Under the pieces are notes generated by a model. That model was not told where the DNA came from, searched no databases, and worked only from the letters and a program-made list of their open reading frames with translations. The translations under genes were made by a program, and so were the position numbers. This document shows, in pieces, positions 18,405 to 26,957 of a stretch of DNA of 64,000 nt. This stretch comes from Caldifarciminota bacterium (GTDB taxonomy: Bacteria > Hydrothermota > Tepidihabitantia > SM23-42), in the NCBI GenBank assembly GCA_027026255.1, contig JALVOT010000014.1:211986-275985 (forward strand). Direction: 5' to 3'. Position 1 is the stretch's first letter. Every line of letters begins with the position of its first letter.

Positions 18405-19011
18405 CTATACTGGTTCCTTCAGGAAGTTCAATCTTGAATAATTTTTTGGGGATATTTTTATTCAGTTTAATATGGTGAAACTCATACTTACTCTCAGAAC
18501 CCACTTCATTTTCAATCGAGATTGCTTTAATATAGTAATCTTCCGGATCAATCGCCACGATTATCTTCTGGTATAATTCATTGCTGTCCTTTGGTGTTAG
18601 AATGACCTCATATCCGGAGTCTTTCTTCGATAACCGGGCATAAAATTTTTCTTTATAATCCTTTAGAAATAAATCCGGATTAATGGAAAACGGCACCTGA
18701 CTCAATGATTGTTTGATTGCCCGCTTCTTTTCCGGTAAATAGATTATCAGCGCGGAAGAATCTCCGACATAAATCTGGTGTGGTTTATCAATCTCCATTC
18801 TGAAGAAATTGGGTCTGGCAAAATAGATCCGCCCGGTATAGTTCCGGCAGGTTCCAGAAACCTCATCGCAGTAGTATTGATCAAACTCAGCATAGAATGT
18901 CTTAATGCTGTCATATTTTTTAAGTGTCGTGTTGATAACATCATCTAAATCACTGGCAAAAAGGCATAAAACCGCCGCTGCCATAATGCCAAAAAAAATC
19001 TTTCGGTTCAT
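18394..19011 (-). CDS. lolA: Outer-membrane lipoprotein carrier protein LolA
   Basis: The protein has a signal peptide (cut near LFASD) and 205 residues overall. It shows the LolA fold markers: KKYDSIKTFYAEFDQYY at the N-terminus, then GRIYFARPNFFRMEIDKP, the conserved strand with proline-aromatic turn, and later beta strands with YEVILTPKDSNELYQKI. LolA ferries lipoproteins across the periplasm to the outer membrane. An AAGGAG ribosome-binding site precedes the ATG. It is the first gene of the lolA-thioesterase-rimO operon. LolB and LolCDE are not in the window. Confidence 0.85.
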   Translation of the reverse strand: MNRKIFFGIMAAAVLCLFASDLDDVINTTLKKYDSIKTFYAEFDQYYCDEVSGTCRNYTGRIYFARPNFFRMEIDKPHQIYVGDSSALIIYLPEKKRAIKQSLSQVPFSINPDLFLKDYKEKFYARLSKKDSGYEVILTPKDSNELYQKIIVAIDPEDYYIKAISIENEVGSESKYEFHHIKLNKNIPKKLFKIELPEGTSIDEY

Positions 19012-19032
19012 CGCTTCTCCTTTATATAACCA

Positions 19033-19060
19033 ATATTATACATAAAATAGTGAAAGTCAA
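19033..19060 (-). promoter_or_regulatory. Promoter of lolA
   Basis: On the minus strand TTGACT (19055-19060) is followed by 16 bases and TAATAT (19033-19038); an overlapping TATAAT (19035-19040) would give a 14-base spacer. The lolA ATG at 19011 follows with a normal leader and an AAGGAG site. Confidence 0.5.
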
Positions 19061-19073
19061 GAAGCAGTCAGGG

Positions 19074-19187
19074 TAAAAACGCTTCACTGCACAAAATGCG
19101 CAGTGCGCTGTAATATAAAGTTTGCAGATTTTCCAAAAAGTTGAGAACCAGGACAAACCGGATAAACAAAATAAACCAGCGATGCGG
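19074..19187. repeat. Dispersed intergenic element, copy A
   Basis: This segment resembles 32606-32718. Both have GCTTCAC at the left, then a 6-bp inverted repeat (here CACTGC 19085-19090 with GCAGTG 19100-19105), an A-rich patch, and a right part of the form CCAGGACAAACC then AAACAAAATA then a GCGATGC/TCGCTGC box. The stem differs between copies by a paired change. It ends just upstream of the promoter at 19192. Function is unknown. Confidence 0.45.
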
Positions 19188-19191
19188 ATGC

Positions 19192-19219
19192 TTGATTTGC
19201 TTGAAAAATTTAGTATAAT
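19192..19219 (+). promoter_or_regulatory. Promoter of the alpha-2-macroglobulin gene
   Basis: TTGATT (19192-19197), a 16-base spacer and TATAAT (19214-19219) precede a GGAAGGAGG ribosome-binding site and the ATG at 19245. Confidence 0.65.
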
Positions 19220-19244
19220 ATACTAATTCTGGAAGGAGGCAATA

Positions 19245-22200
19245 ATGAAAAAAAAGAGAATAATAATATATACAACTGTAATTATCTTATCCGCCCTTGC
19301 AATCTTTATCTTTGCACACTTGTCAAACATCGTCCATCAAAAACCACCTGGTAAAGAATTGTTTGAAGTCAAGGTTCAACCCCGGGGTGAACTTGAATCC
19401 ATCCCCAAAAGTATGGTCTTTTACTTTTCAAAAACATACCCCGGTGTTGAAGGGATTATTATAAATAAAAATGAAATACCGAAATTTATCGCCATCTCCC
19501 CCCCGCTTGATGCCGACGGTATATGGATTTCCGAAAGGGCATTTGAACTAAACTTTAAAACTCTGCCCCGACCTGATACAAAATATATTGTCACGCTTTT
19601 AAGCGTTCCCCTGAATATCCCGGCTGAATCTATTCCGGTTGAAAAGTTTTCTTTCACGACCCCTCGCTTCAAGGTGAAGGATGTATCACTGCGCTCGTTG
19701 AGAAATAAAAGAGTAAAGTTGACCATAAAATTTAATTTCCCGCCGGTCTTTTCCCGGGTAAAGGAATACCTGAAGATTTATGATTCCCATAACAGACCGG
19801 TAAAGATATTAAAATATGAAAGTATGCCCGATTATCCCGAAAATATATTAATTACTGCACCGCTCGAAAAGGCGCCGACCAAATATCGGGTGGAACTAAA
19901 AAAAGGATTACCCAGCACCCTTAATGCCGCTCTCTATAAAGATTTTAAATTTACTGTTGCAATCGGCTTTACTGCCAAACCTTTAACAGTAAGTAAATAT
20001 AAGATTGAAGAATCTGAAGACGGCTATATGATAATGGTAAGATTCACCGCCCCCGGTGAGAGGAGATTAGCAATCGAAGAGGATGGCCTGAAATCACAAA
20101 TTGAAATCTCGCCCGAAATCCCTTTCCGGGTGTCGGCATCAAAAAATTTTATCTTTATCTTCGGTGATTTTATTCCCAATAAAGAATACAGTATTACACT
20201 CAACGCCGGAATCAAAACAAAGGCGGGAAGCCGACTGGCTCAGGACTATTCATTCAAAACCGCGATACCGGCAAAAAAGGAAAAACTGAAGTTTATCTAT
20301 CAGGGAAGATATTTTGGCCGCAGTGGAAGTTGGAAACTGCCCCTCAGAATATCAAGGCTCTGTTCTCTGTGGGTTGATATCCTTTATATGCCGCAGACCA
20401 ATGTGCTTTTCTGGCATCTTAAAGATTGGGGGGAAAAAAGAAATTTTTACCGACTTGGTGATAGGATAATATCACATCAAAGAATCCCTCTGGAAAGACC
20501 TGAAGAATCACAGGTCATCTGGCTTGACCTGAAGAAATTTCTTTCTCCACCTGAACCCGGCGCCTACCTTGTGCAGGCACGGGGAAAGACCCGGGATAAA
20601 AGATATCTAACCGACCGAATGGCGGTGGTCATATCCGATATCTCCTTGGTTGTAAAATGGAACAAAAATCGTGCCTGTGTCTGGGCATTCAATTCATCAA
20701 CCCTGCAGCCGGAAGGTAATGTTGCGATTGAAATAAGGGATTCCAGAAACTTTCTCTATGGTAAGGGTGCAACCGACCCGAACGGTTTCTGCAATGTCGC
20801 GGTGCAGAAACCAGGCCGAATCCCATACATCGTATTTGCGCGCAAGGGTGATGATTGGACCTATGCCCATCTTCCGACCTTAAGATTATCAAAAGAGGCT
20901 TATGATATATCGGGCGAGGACCCTTCAATAACCTATCTCGCCTACATCTATCCGGAAAGGAATCTATATCGACCCGGGGAAAGGGTCAACTTTGCAATTG
21001 TCGTCAGAAAACCCCATACATTTCAGGGAATCTCCCTTCCTGTAAGGATAAAGATTACCGACCCCCGGGGCAAGAATTATCTTAAACTGAGTGGTAAGAC
21101 CGGACCCTCGGGCCTTGCAGAATTTTCATTTCCCACCAATGCCTCTTCCCCGACCGGCAAGTATATGATTGAGTTATTCGCCGGTGAGCGGATTCTATAT
21201 ACTACTTCGGTATTCGTTGAAACATTTGTTCCCGAGAGGATGCGGCTTGAACTTACACTCCCGGAAAAGATGGATATTAAAAGACCATTCTCCTTAAAAA
21301 TTAATGCTGAATATCTTTTCGGCGCCCCGGCATCGGGTGAAGAATATACAATCAATGCTACAGCCCGGGAGACAGATTTTCGATGCCCCGGGTATTATGA
21401 CTATAACTTCGGTATAATGAGGACAGGGTCAGGGCGTAATGCAATCTGGAATTCTGCTCAGCGCAGAGGAAAACTCGATGCAAAGGGTAATGCAGCCATC
21501 ACCTTCCAGATAGATTCAGAGATTGTCTTTCAAAAACCGGTCCTTTTAACTGCCTACGCTACGGTATCTGAAGGCGGCAGCGGCAGGGTAACCTCACGGG
21601 TTGCAAAGAAGATTATCTATACCAGACCGTTCTATATCGGGATAAAATCGGACCAGCATCGTGTTGTCTCCGGGGTTCCTGTTCATTTCCGCGGCGTCCT
21701 TTTGAAACCAGACGGCAGCTACTATACCCGAAAGTCAAAAATCCATTACAAAATCTATCGTCTTACCTGGTCTTACAGCTACCGTTATTATGAAGATTAT
21801 TACTGGGATTCGCACCGGCTCAGAATTCCCGTAAGCGAAAAAAAGGCTGTGCGTGTAAAGAACGGTAAATTTTCCTTTACATTCACACCCAAGACAAATT
21901 ATAATGACTATTTGATTGAGGTCTTTGATGAAAAAACCGGAGCAGTATCCCATATAAAGGTTGCCGGGTGGGGCTGGTGGTATCGTGAAGAGGAGTCTGA
22001 ATCACCCGAAGTAATCACCCTGAGACTTGATAAAGAAGAGTATAATGAAAATGAACCGGTTACGGTCCAGGCACAACTTCCATTTGAAGGTAAAATTCTC
22101 TGGACCGTGGAACTGGATTCGGTCTATTATACAGCTCTGAAGGATGCCCGGGGGGAAATTGCAACCTGGAGTTTTCGTGCCCCGAAGGGTGTCTCTACAG

Positions 22201-24569
22201 TCTATATTAACGCCCTGCTCATAAGGTCCGGTGGTAATTATCTTGTCCAGCGCGGGCTTGGTATTACCCGGGTAAAAATCAGGCCGAAACGGTTGAAATT
22301 AGCCCTTAAACTGAATGCTCCGGATAATATACATCCGGGAGAAAAACTGGTCATCAAAATCAAGGGTAATCAGAAATTCAGGGGCACAATCGCAGTAGTT
22401 GATGAAGGTATACTACAGATAACCGATTTCCGCTCCCCGGACCCTTATCGGGAAATCTTAAGAAATATGAGTCTGATAATAAATTCTGCTGAATCGTTCG
22501 GCTGGATTGTGCGTCGGTTTCTTGAAAAACCCGGTGGCGGTTATGCAGAAAGGGAAAAGGAATTCCCTGAGGCACGCTTTGCCCGAATTGTTGCCTTCTG
22601 GAGTGGGATATTGGAAAGTGATAATAAAGGCAATCTACAATACAGGGTATCCATTCCCCAGTATCATGGAAAACTGAGGGTGATGGTCTGCGCAATGAAT
22701 GAAAAACTTCTTGGTTCAGCTCAAAAATATGTTACCGTGAAGAGTGATGTAATCGTATCTCCGACAATTCCCCGCTTTATGTATACTGAAGATGACTTCT
22801 CTTTTCCTGTTACCTTAATAAATACCACCAAACAGAAAAAGAAGACGGCTATTTCACTAAGGATTGACGGGGCAAAATTAAAGACCGGTTCAAATCACCG
22901 CTCGATTACACTTTCACCCGGTGCGGAAAAGACCTTATGGTTTAATTGTCAGGCCGACAATACACCTGGAGCAATCAGTCTGAAGGTTAATGGTAAGACC
23001 GGTAATGAAAGTTATTATGAAGAATTTACCATACCGCTTTATCCCAATGTGCCATATATTACAGCATCTGAATATATTACAATCAATCCGAATGAGAATA
23101 AAGACATAAAATCATATTTTGCTGATTGGTATCCCAGGGCGCATAAGGCGCACCTCGTGCTTTCAGATATACCGGGTCTTGCAAGGTTGAATCATATCCG
23201 TTATGCAATTCGCTATCCCTATGGCTGTATTGAACAGACATCAACCTCCACCCTGGTGCTGTTGAAATTCGGACCGCTTCTGCCGGTGCTTGCTCCCGAT
23301 ATCAAGAAAGAGAAGTATCTTGAAATGGTCAACTATGGTATCAATCGCATTATTACGATGCAGACAATCTCCGGAGGCTTTGCATTCTGGCCCGGTGGCG
23401 GCAGACCTCATCCCTGGGCAAGCAGTTATGCAACATTTGTCCTGTTGGAAGCAAAGGATGCAGGATTTATAGTGCCTCAGGGTGTAATAAATGCGGCGCT
23501 GAACTATTTAGAGACAAGACGCAAAAAGGATGGATTCACCTATTATGTGCTCGCCCGGGGCGGAAGATTACAGAAAAGGCCCGAGATGATTGACCGACTT
23601 GTTGCCCTTGCGCAGCGGGAAAGATATAAAAAGTTAAATGGTCTCTGGATTGCCGGCGCATTATACGAAGCAGGCAAGACCGCTGAGGCGAGAATGTTAT
23701 TTGAAAAGAGTTTCAGAATGGCGACCCCGGAATCGAGGCATTACTACGGTGATTTTTATTCACCCCTGAAATTAAAAGGGATTGAACTGTTTCTTATTCA
23801 ATCGATAAACCCGGGAACTGCAGAAGAACACAACCTTGTCCTCAATATCGCCCGACTCCTGAGCCGAAGGCGGAGTTATTATTACACCACCCAGGAACTT
23901 GCCTGGACCATGCTGGGACTTGGCCGCTGTGCCGAAACCGCCGGTGCTGGACAATGGGATGCAAGTTTAAAGATTAACGGCAAAATCATGAAGGGCAGGA
24001 TAAAAAAGCGGGTCTTATCCTGGGAATTAAAGAATGCGGCGCGTTATAATAGTATACATCTTGCCAACAATTCTACAAAACCACTCTTTCTCAACATTGA
24101 AAACATCGGATTCAATAAAAATGAAAGGACATTTAAGCCGTATAAGAATAACCTTTCTCTGGCAAGAAGCATCTTCGATTATAAGGGAAATCTGACCAAT
24201 AAAATTTCTACTGGTGAATTAATGGTTATGAAACTCATAATCTATCCATCTGGTCATTATCAGAATCTTGCCGTGGAACTGCCTGTCCCGGCCGGGGTAG
24301 AGATTGAAAACCCGAGATTGCGACAGGAAAATCTTCCTGTCTGGATAGACCGACACCATAAGTTATGGAAGCCGGATTATGTCGATATAAGGGATGACCG
24401 GGTGGTTATCTTCGGCTCAACCTCTTATGATACACTATTTTACTACACTCTAATAAGAGCGGTTACACCGGGCACATTCTTCCTCCCCCCGACTACAGGC
24501 TTTGTTATGTATAACCCGGATATTAATTGCCGCACCGATGCAGGGAAATTTGAGGTTCTTAAGAAATAA
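19245..24569 (+). CDS. Bacterial alpha-2-macroglobulin with thioester motif
   Basis: The 1774-residue protein has an N-terminal membrane anchor or signal (about residues 5-26) without a lipobox cysteine. A chain of MG domains follows, with a bait-like region, then the A2M signature around YGCIEQTSTS (Cys1328, Gln1331), which forms the internal thioester that traps attacking proteases. An alpha/alpha toroid (thioester domain) follows. Bacterial A2Ms such as YfhM guard the periplasm when peptidoglycan is damaged. The next gene is a PBP1C, the standard partner of YfhM, and the two overlap. A promoter and strong ribosome-binding site stand before the ATG. Confidence 0.93.
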   Translation: MKKKRIIIYTTVIILSALAIFIFAHLSNIVHQKPPGKELFEVKVQPRGELESIPKSMVFYFSKTYPGVEGIIINKNEIPKFIAISPPLDADGIWISERAFELNFKTLPRPDTKYIVTLLSVPLNIPAESIPVEKFSFTTPRFKVKDVSLRSLRNKRVKLTIKFNFPPVFSRVKEYLKIYDSHNRPVKILKYESMPDYPENILITAPLEKAPTKYRVELKKGLPSTLNAALYKDFKFTVAIGFTAKPLTVSKYKIEESEDGYMIMVRFTAPGERRLAIEEDGLKSQIEISPEIPFRVSASKNFIFIFGDFIPNKEYSITLNAGIKTKAGSRLAQDYSFKTAIPAKKEKLKFIYQGRYFGRSGSWKLPLRISRLCSLWVDILYMPQTNVLFWHLKDWGEKRNFYRLGDRIISHQRIPLERPEESQVIWLDLKKFLSPPEPGAYLVQARGKTRDKRYLTDRMAVVISDISLVVKWNKNRACVWAFNSSTLQPEGNVAIEIRDSRNFLYGKGATDPNGFCNVAVQKPGRIPYIVFARKGDDWTYAHLPTLRLSKEAYDISGEDPSITYLAYIYPERNLYRPGERVNFAIVVRKPHTFQGISLPVRIKITDPRGKNYLKLSGKTGPSGLAEFSFPTNASSPTGKYMIELFAGERILYTTSVFVETFVPERMRLELTLPEKMDIKRPFSLKINAEYLFGAPASGEEYTINATARETDFRCPGYYDYNFGIMRTGSGRNAIWNSAQRRGKLDAKGNAAITFQIDSEIVFQKPVLLTAYATVSEGGSGRVTSRVAKKIIYTRPFYIGIKSDQHRVVSGVPVHFRGVLLKPDGSYYTRKSKIHYKIYRLTWSYSYRYYEDYYWDSHRLRIPVSEKKAVRVKNGKFSFTFTPKTNYNDYLIEVFDEKTGAVSHIKVAGWGWWYREEESESPEVITLRLDKEEYNENEPVTVQAQLPFEGKILWTVELDSVYYTALKDARGEIATWSFRAPKGVSTVYINALLIRSGGNYLVQRGLGITRVKIRPKRLKLALKLNAPDNIHPGEKLVIKIKGNQKFRGTIAVVDEGILQITDFRSPDPYREILRNMSLIINSAESFGWIVRRFLEKPGGGYAEREKEFPEARFARIVAFWSGILESDNKGNLQYRVSIPQYHGKLRVMVCAMNEKLLGSAQKYVTVKSDVIVSPTIPRFMYTEDDFSFPVTLINTTKQKKKTAISLRIDGAKLKTGSNHRSITLSPGAEKTLWFNCQADNTPGAISLKVNGKTGNESYYEEFTIPLYPNVPYITASEYITINPNENKDIKSYFADWYPRAHKAHLVLSDIPGLARLNHIRYAIRYPYGCIEQTSTSTLVLLKFGPLLPVLAPDIKKEKYLEMVNYGINRIITMQTISGGFAFWPGGGRPHPWASSYATFVLLEAKDAGFIVPQGVINAALNYLETRRKKDGFTYYVLARGGRLQKRPEMIDRLVALAQRERYKKLNGLWIAGALYEAGKTAEARMLFEKSFRMATPESRHYYGDFYSPLKLKGIELFLIQSINPGTAEEHNLVLNIARLLSRRRSYYYTTQELAWTMLGLGRCAETAGAGQWDASLKINGKIMKGRIKKRVLSWELKNAARYNSIHLANNSTKPLFLNIENIGFNKNERTFKPYKNNLSLARSIFDYKGNLTNKISTGELMVMKLIIYPSGHYQNLAVELPVPAGVEIENPRLRQENLPVWIDRHHKLWKPDYVDIRDDRVVIFGSTSYDTLFYYTLIRAVTPGTFFLPPTTGFVMYNPDINCRTDAGKFEVLKK

Positions 24570-26850
24570 AAAAAGTGCAATTATCGGATTATATATTCTG
24601 ATAATTGTCTCTGTTCCGGGACTTTATCTCTTTCCCCTGCCCGAAAAGATTAATCCTTCCTGGTCAAAGGTTGTGCGCTTTCGCGACCATAGTGTGATGC
24701 GTATCTATTTATCTGATGATGAGCAGTGGCGCATCTTCTTACCCCTCAGCCAGATTGACAAAAGGTTCATCCAGACCACCCTGCTTTATGAAGACCGAAT
24801 ATTCTGGTTTCATCCTGGCTTTAATATCCTTTCAATGCTGCGTGCCCTTTATCAAAACATCCGTGCCGGCAGGGTTATCTCTGGCGGTTCGACCATAACA
24901 ATGCAACTGGCAAGAATCTGTGAGCCCAGACCAAGAAATATTTTTTCCAAGTTTCTTGAACTACTCCGTGCCTTACAATTTGAAATGCGCCTTGGTAAAA
25001 AAAGGATTCTTGAACTCTATCTCAATCTTGCCCCCTATGGTGGAAATGTTGAAGGAGTAGGCGCAGCAATGCTTGCATATTTTTCCCGGCTGCCTGAAAA
25101 TATGACCCCTGAAGAGATTGCATTTCTGGTTGCCCTGCCCAAATCGCCAACCCTGAGGCGACCCGCCGGTAAGGTATCAACCGTTCAGGGAAGAAATCAG
25201 GTGCTTCGGGTTATGTTCCATAACCACTGTCTGAGCCGTGCTGAATATAATCGGGCAATCAATGCTGCAGTACCCCGGACAAGAAGGCGATTTCCATTTC
25301 TTGCCCCCCATATCGCAGATTTTCTTATCTCAAAATATCCTGAACTGAACGATATCAAAAGCACAATCGATCCCGCGGTACAGAAAAAGGTTGAAAATAT
25401 CCTGTATTCATACAAGAAACGCATCTATGACCTCGGGGCGTCAAACGCCGCAGTAATTGTTATTGAAAATGGTTCACGAAAGGTGCGGGCCGGTGTCGGC
25501 TCCCTTGACTATTTCGATTTTGAACATAGTGGGCAGGTGAGGGGATTTTCAGCATACCGTTCACCAGGTTCAGCACTTAAACCATTCCTTTATATAATGG
25601 CGATAGAAGATGGTCTAATAAATCCCTTAATGTTAATAGAAGACGCCCCATATAAATTCGGCAGATTTAAACCGAAGAACTATTCAGGAACCTGGCGGGG
25701 TCTGGTAACTGCCGAAAAGGCGCTCTCCCTTTCTTTAAATCTTCCCTTTGTCTTAATCCTTAAAAGGTATGGATATCAAAAATTTATCCACCGACTCCAG
25801 AAGGCAAACCTGACCGGGCCGCTCGAATACAGTGAATATGGGCTTCCGATTATCACCGGTGGTATGGAAGTGAACCTGCTGGAACTTACAAATCTCTATG
25901 CAACCTTAGCCAGGGGCGGTATGCATGGCATGCCGATATTTCGGGCAGACAAAAAAGAGCTTGATGAATTTTCCCTTTTTCGTGCCGGTGCGGTATGGCT
26001 TACAATGGATGCATTATCAAAAAGGGACCGTCCTGATGCGCCAAAACTTGCGGCATTTACCCTGCCGCGTAAAAAGGTCTTCTGGAAGACCGGAACATCA
26101 TTCGGCCGCCGCGATGCCTGGAGTATCGGCTTCACTCCTGAATATACGGTCGGTGTCTGGACAGGAAATTTTTCCGGGGAAGGAGCCGATAGTATTGTCG
26201 GGGCGATTGCTGCAGCACCGATTATGTTCGATATCATAAAATCCCTGCAAACCGGCTCTGATAACTTCTCCTGGGAATCCCGGGCAAAGGCAGAGCTCGA
26301 ACCGGTTTCAGTATGCGCATTTTCTGGCTATCGGCCCGGTCCGAATTGTTTGCAAAGAAAAACCGTTTATGTATTAAAGGACGGCCATCCCTATAAGGCC
26401 TGTCCATTTCATAAGAAATTTATCATTGAAAAGAAAACCGGCTGTCGGGCAAACCCCTACCGAAAATATAAAGAAAATGAAATTGAAGAAAAAATATTTG
26501 TAATCTATCCTCCCCAGGTTCAAAAGATAATGTCGGGACAGGGTAAAGAACCGGAATTTCCTCCTGATTTTCGGCTTGCCGACCAGAACGCAACCTTGAA
26601 GATTATCAGTCCCTTAGATGGTGCAGTCTATTTTCTCCCCCGCGGGGTCAGGAACGCCGACGAAATTTCATTGCAGGCATACACATCCTCTGCTGACGAC
26701 CGTATCTACTGGTTCATCAATGACCGATATTACGGGTCAACCCGAAGCGGTGAGATAATGGAATTCATACCTCAGAACGATGAATTAAAGATTATCGCCC
26801 AGGATGCATCATCAAGTAAGATGATTCGAATTCAGATTGATCGAGAATAG
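24538..26850 (+). CDS. pbpC: Penicillin-binding protein 1C
   Basis: This is a bifunctional peptidoglycan synthase anchored by one N-terminal membrane segment. The GT51 glycosyltransferase has LLYEDRIFWFHPG with the catalytic Glu near residue 83, and GGSTITMQLAR. The transpeptidase has SPGSALKPF (SxxK near 345) and KTGTSFGRRDAW near 515. A C-terminal BiPBP_C-type domain covers the last 100 residues. Class A type 1C proteins act with the A2M coded just upstream to repair cell wall. The ATG at 24538 overlaps the A2M gene by 32 bases; TTG 24550 with AGGGA upstream is an alternative start. Confidence 0.93.
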   Translation: MQGNLRFLRNKKSAIIGLYILIIVSVPGLYLFPLPEKINPSWSKVVRFRDHSVMRIYLSDDEQWRIFLPLSQIDKRFIQTTLLYEDRIFWFHPGFNILSMLRALYQNIRAGRVISGGSTITMQLARICEPRPRNIFSKFLELLRALQFEMRLGKKRILELYLNLAPYGGNVEGVGAAMLAYFSRLPENMTPEEIAFLVALPKSPTLRRPAGKVSTVQGRNQVLRVMFHNHCLSRAEYNRAINAAVPRTRRRFPFLAPHIADFLISKYPELNDIKSTIDPAVQKKVENILYSYKKRIYDLGASNAAVIVIENGSRKVRAGVGSLDYFDFEHSGQVRGFSAYRSPGSALKPFLYIMAIEDGLINPLMLIEDAPYKFGRFKPKNYSGTWRGLVTAEKALSLSLNLPFVLILKRYGYQKFIHRLQKANLTGPLEYSEYGLPIITGGMEVNLLELTNLYATLARGGMHGMPIFRADKKELDEFSLFRAGAVWLTMDALSKRDRPDAPKLAAFTLPRKKVFWKTGTSFGRRDAWSIGFTPEYTVGVWTGNFSGEGADSIVGAIAAAPIMFDIIKSLQTGSDNFSWESRAKAELEPVSVCAFSGYRPGPNCLQRKTVYVLKDGHPYKACPFHKKFIIEKKTGCRANPYRKYKENEIEEKIFVIYPPQVQKIMSGQGKEPEFPPDFRLADQNATLKIISPLDGAVYFLPRGVRNADEISLQAYTSSADDRIYWFINDRYYGSTRSGEIMEFIPQNDELKIIAQDASSSKMIRIQIDRE

Positions 26851-26908
26851 ACGATTTACTATTTTCCATTTTTTGCATCTAATATTTAGAACCCATAAAT
26901 GTTTATAC

Positions 26909-26936
26909 TTGACAGATAAACAATTCTGGCTAAAAT
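26909..26936 (+). promoter_or_regulatory. Promoter of clpC
   Basis: TTGACA (26909-26914), a 16-base spacer and TAAAAT (26931-26936) lie in the 107-base gap after pbpC. A short leader with AAGGAGG follows. No CtsR-type heptad repeat or CIRCE element is visible. Confidence 0.65.
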
Positions 26937-26957
26937 GGGTTTAGTAAGGAGGATGAT

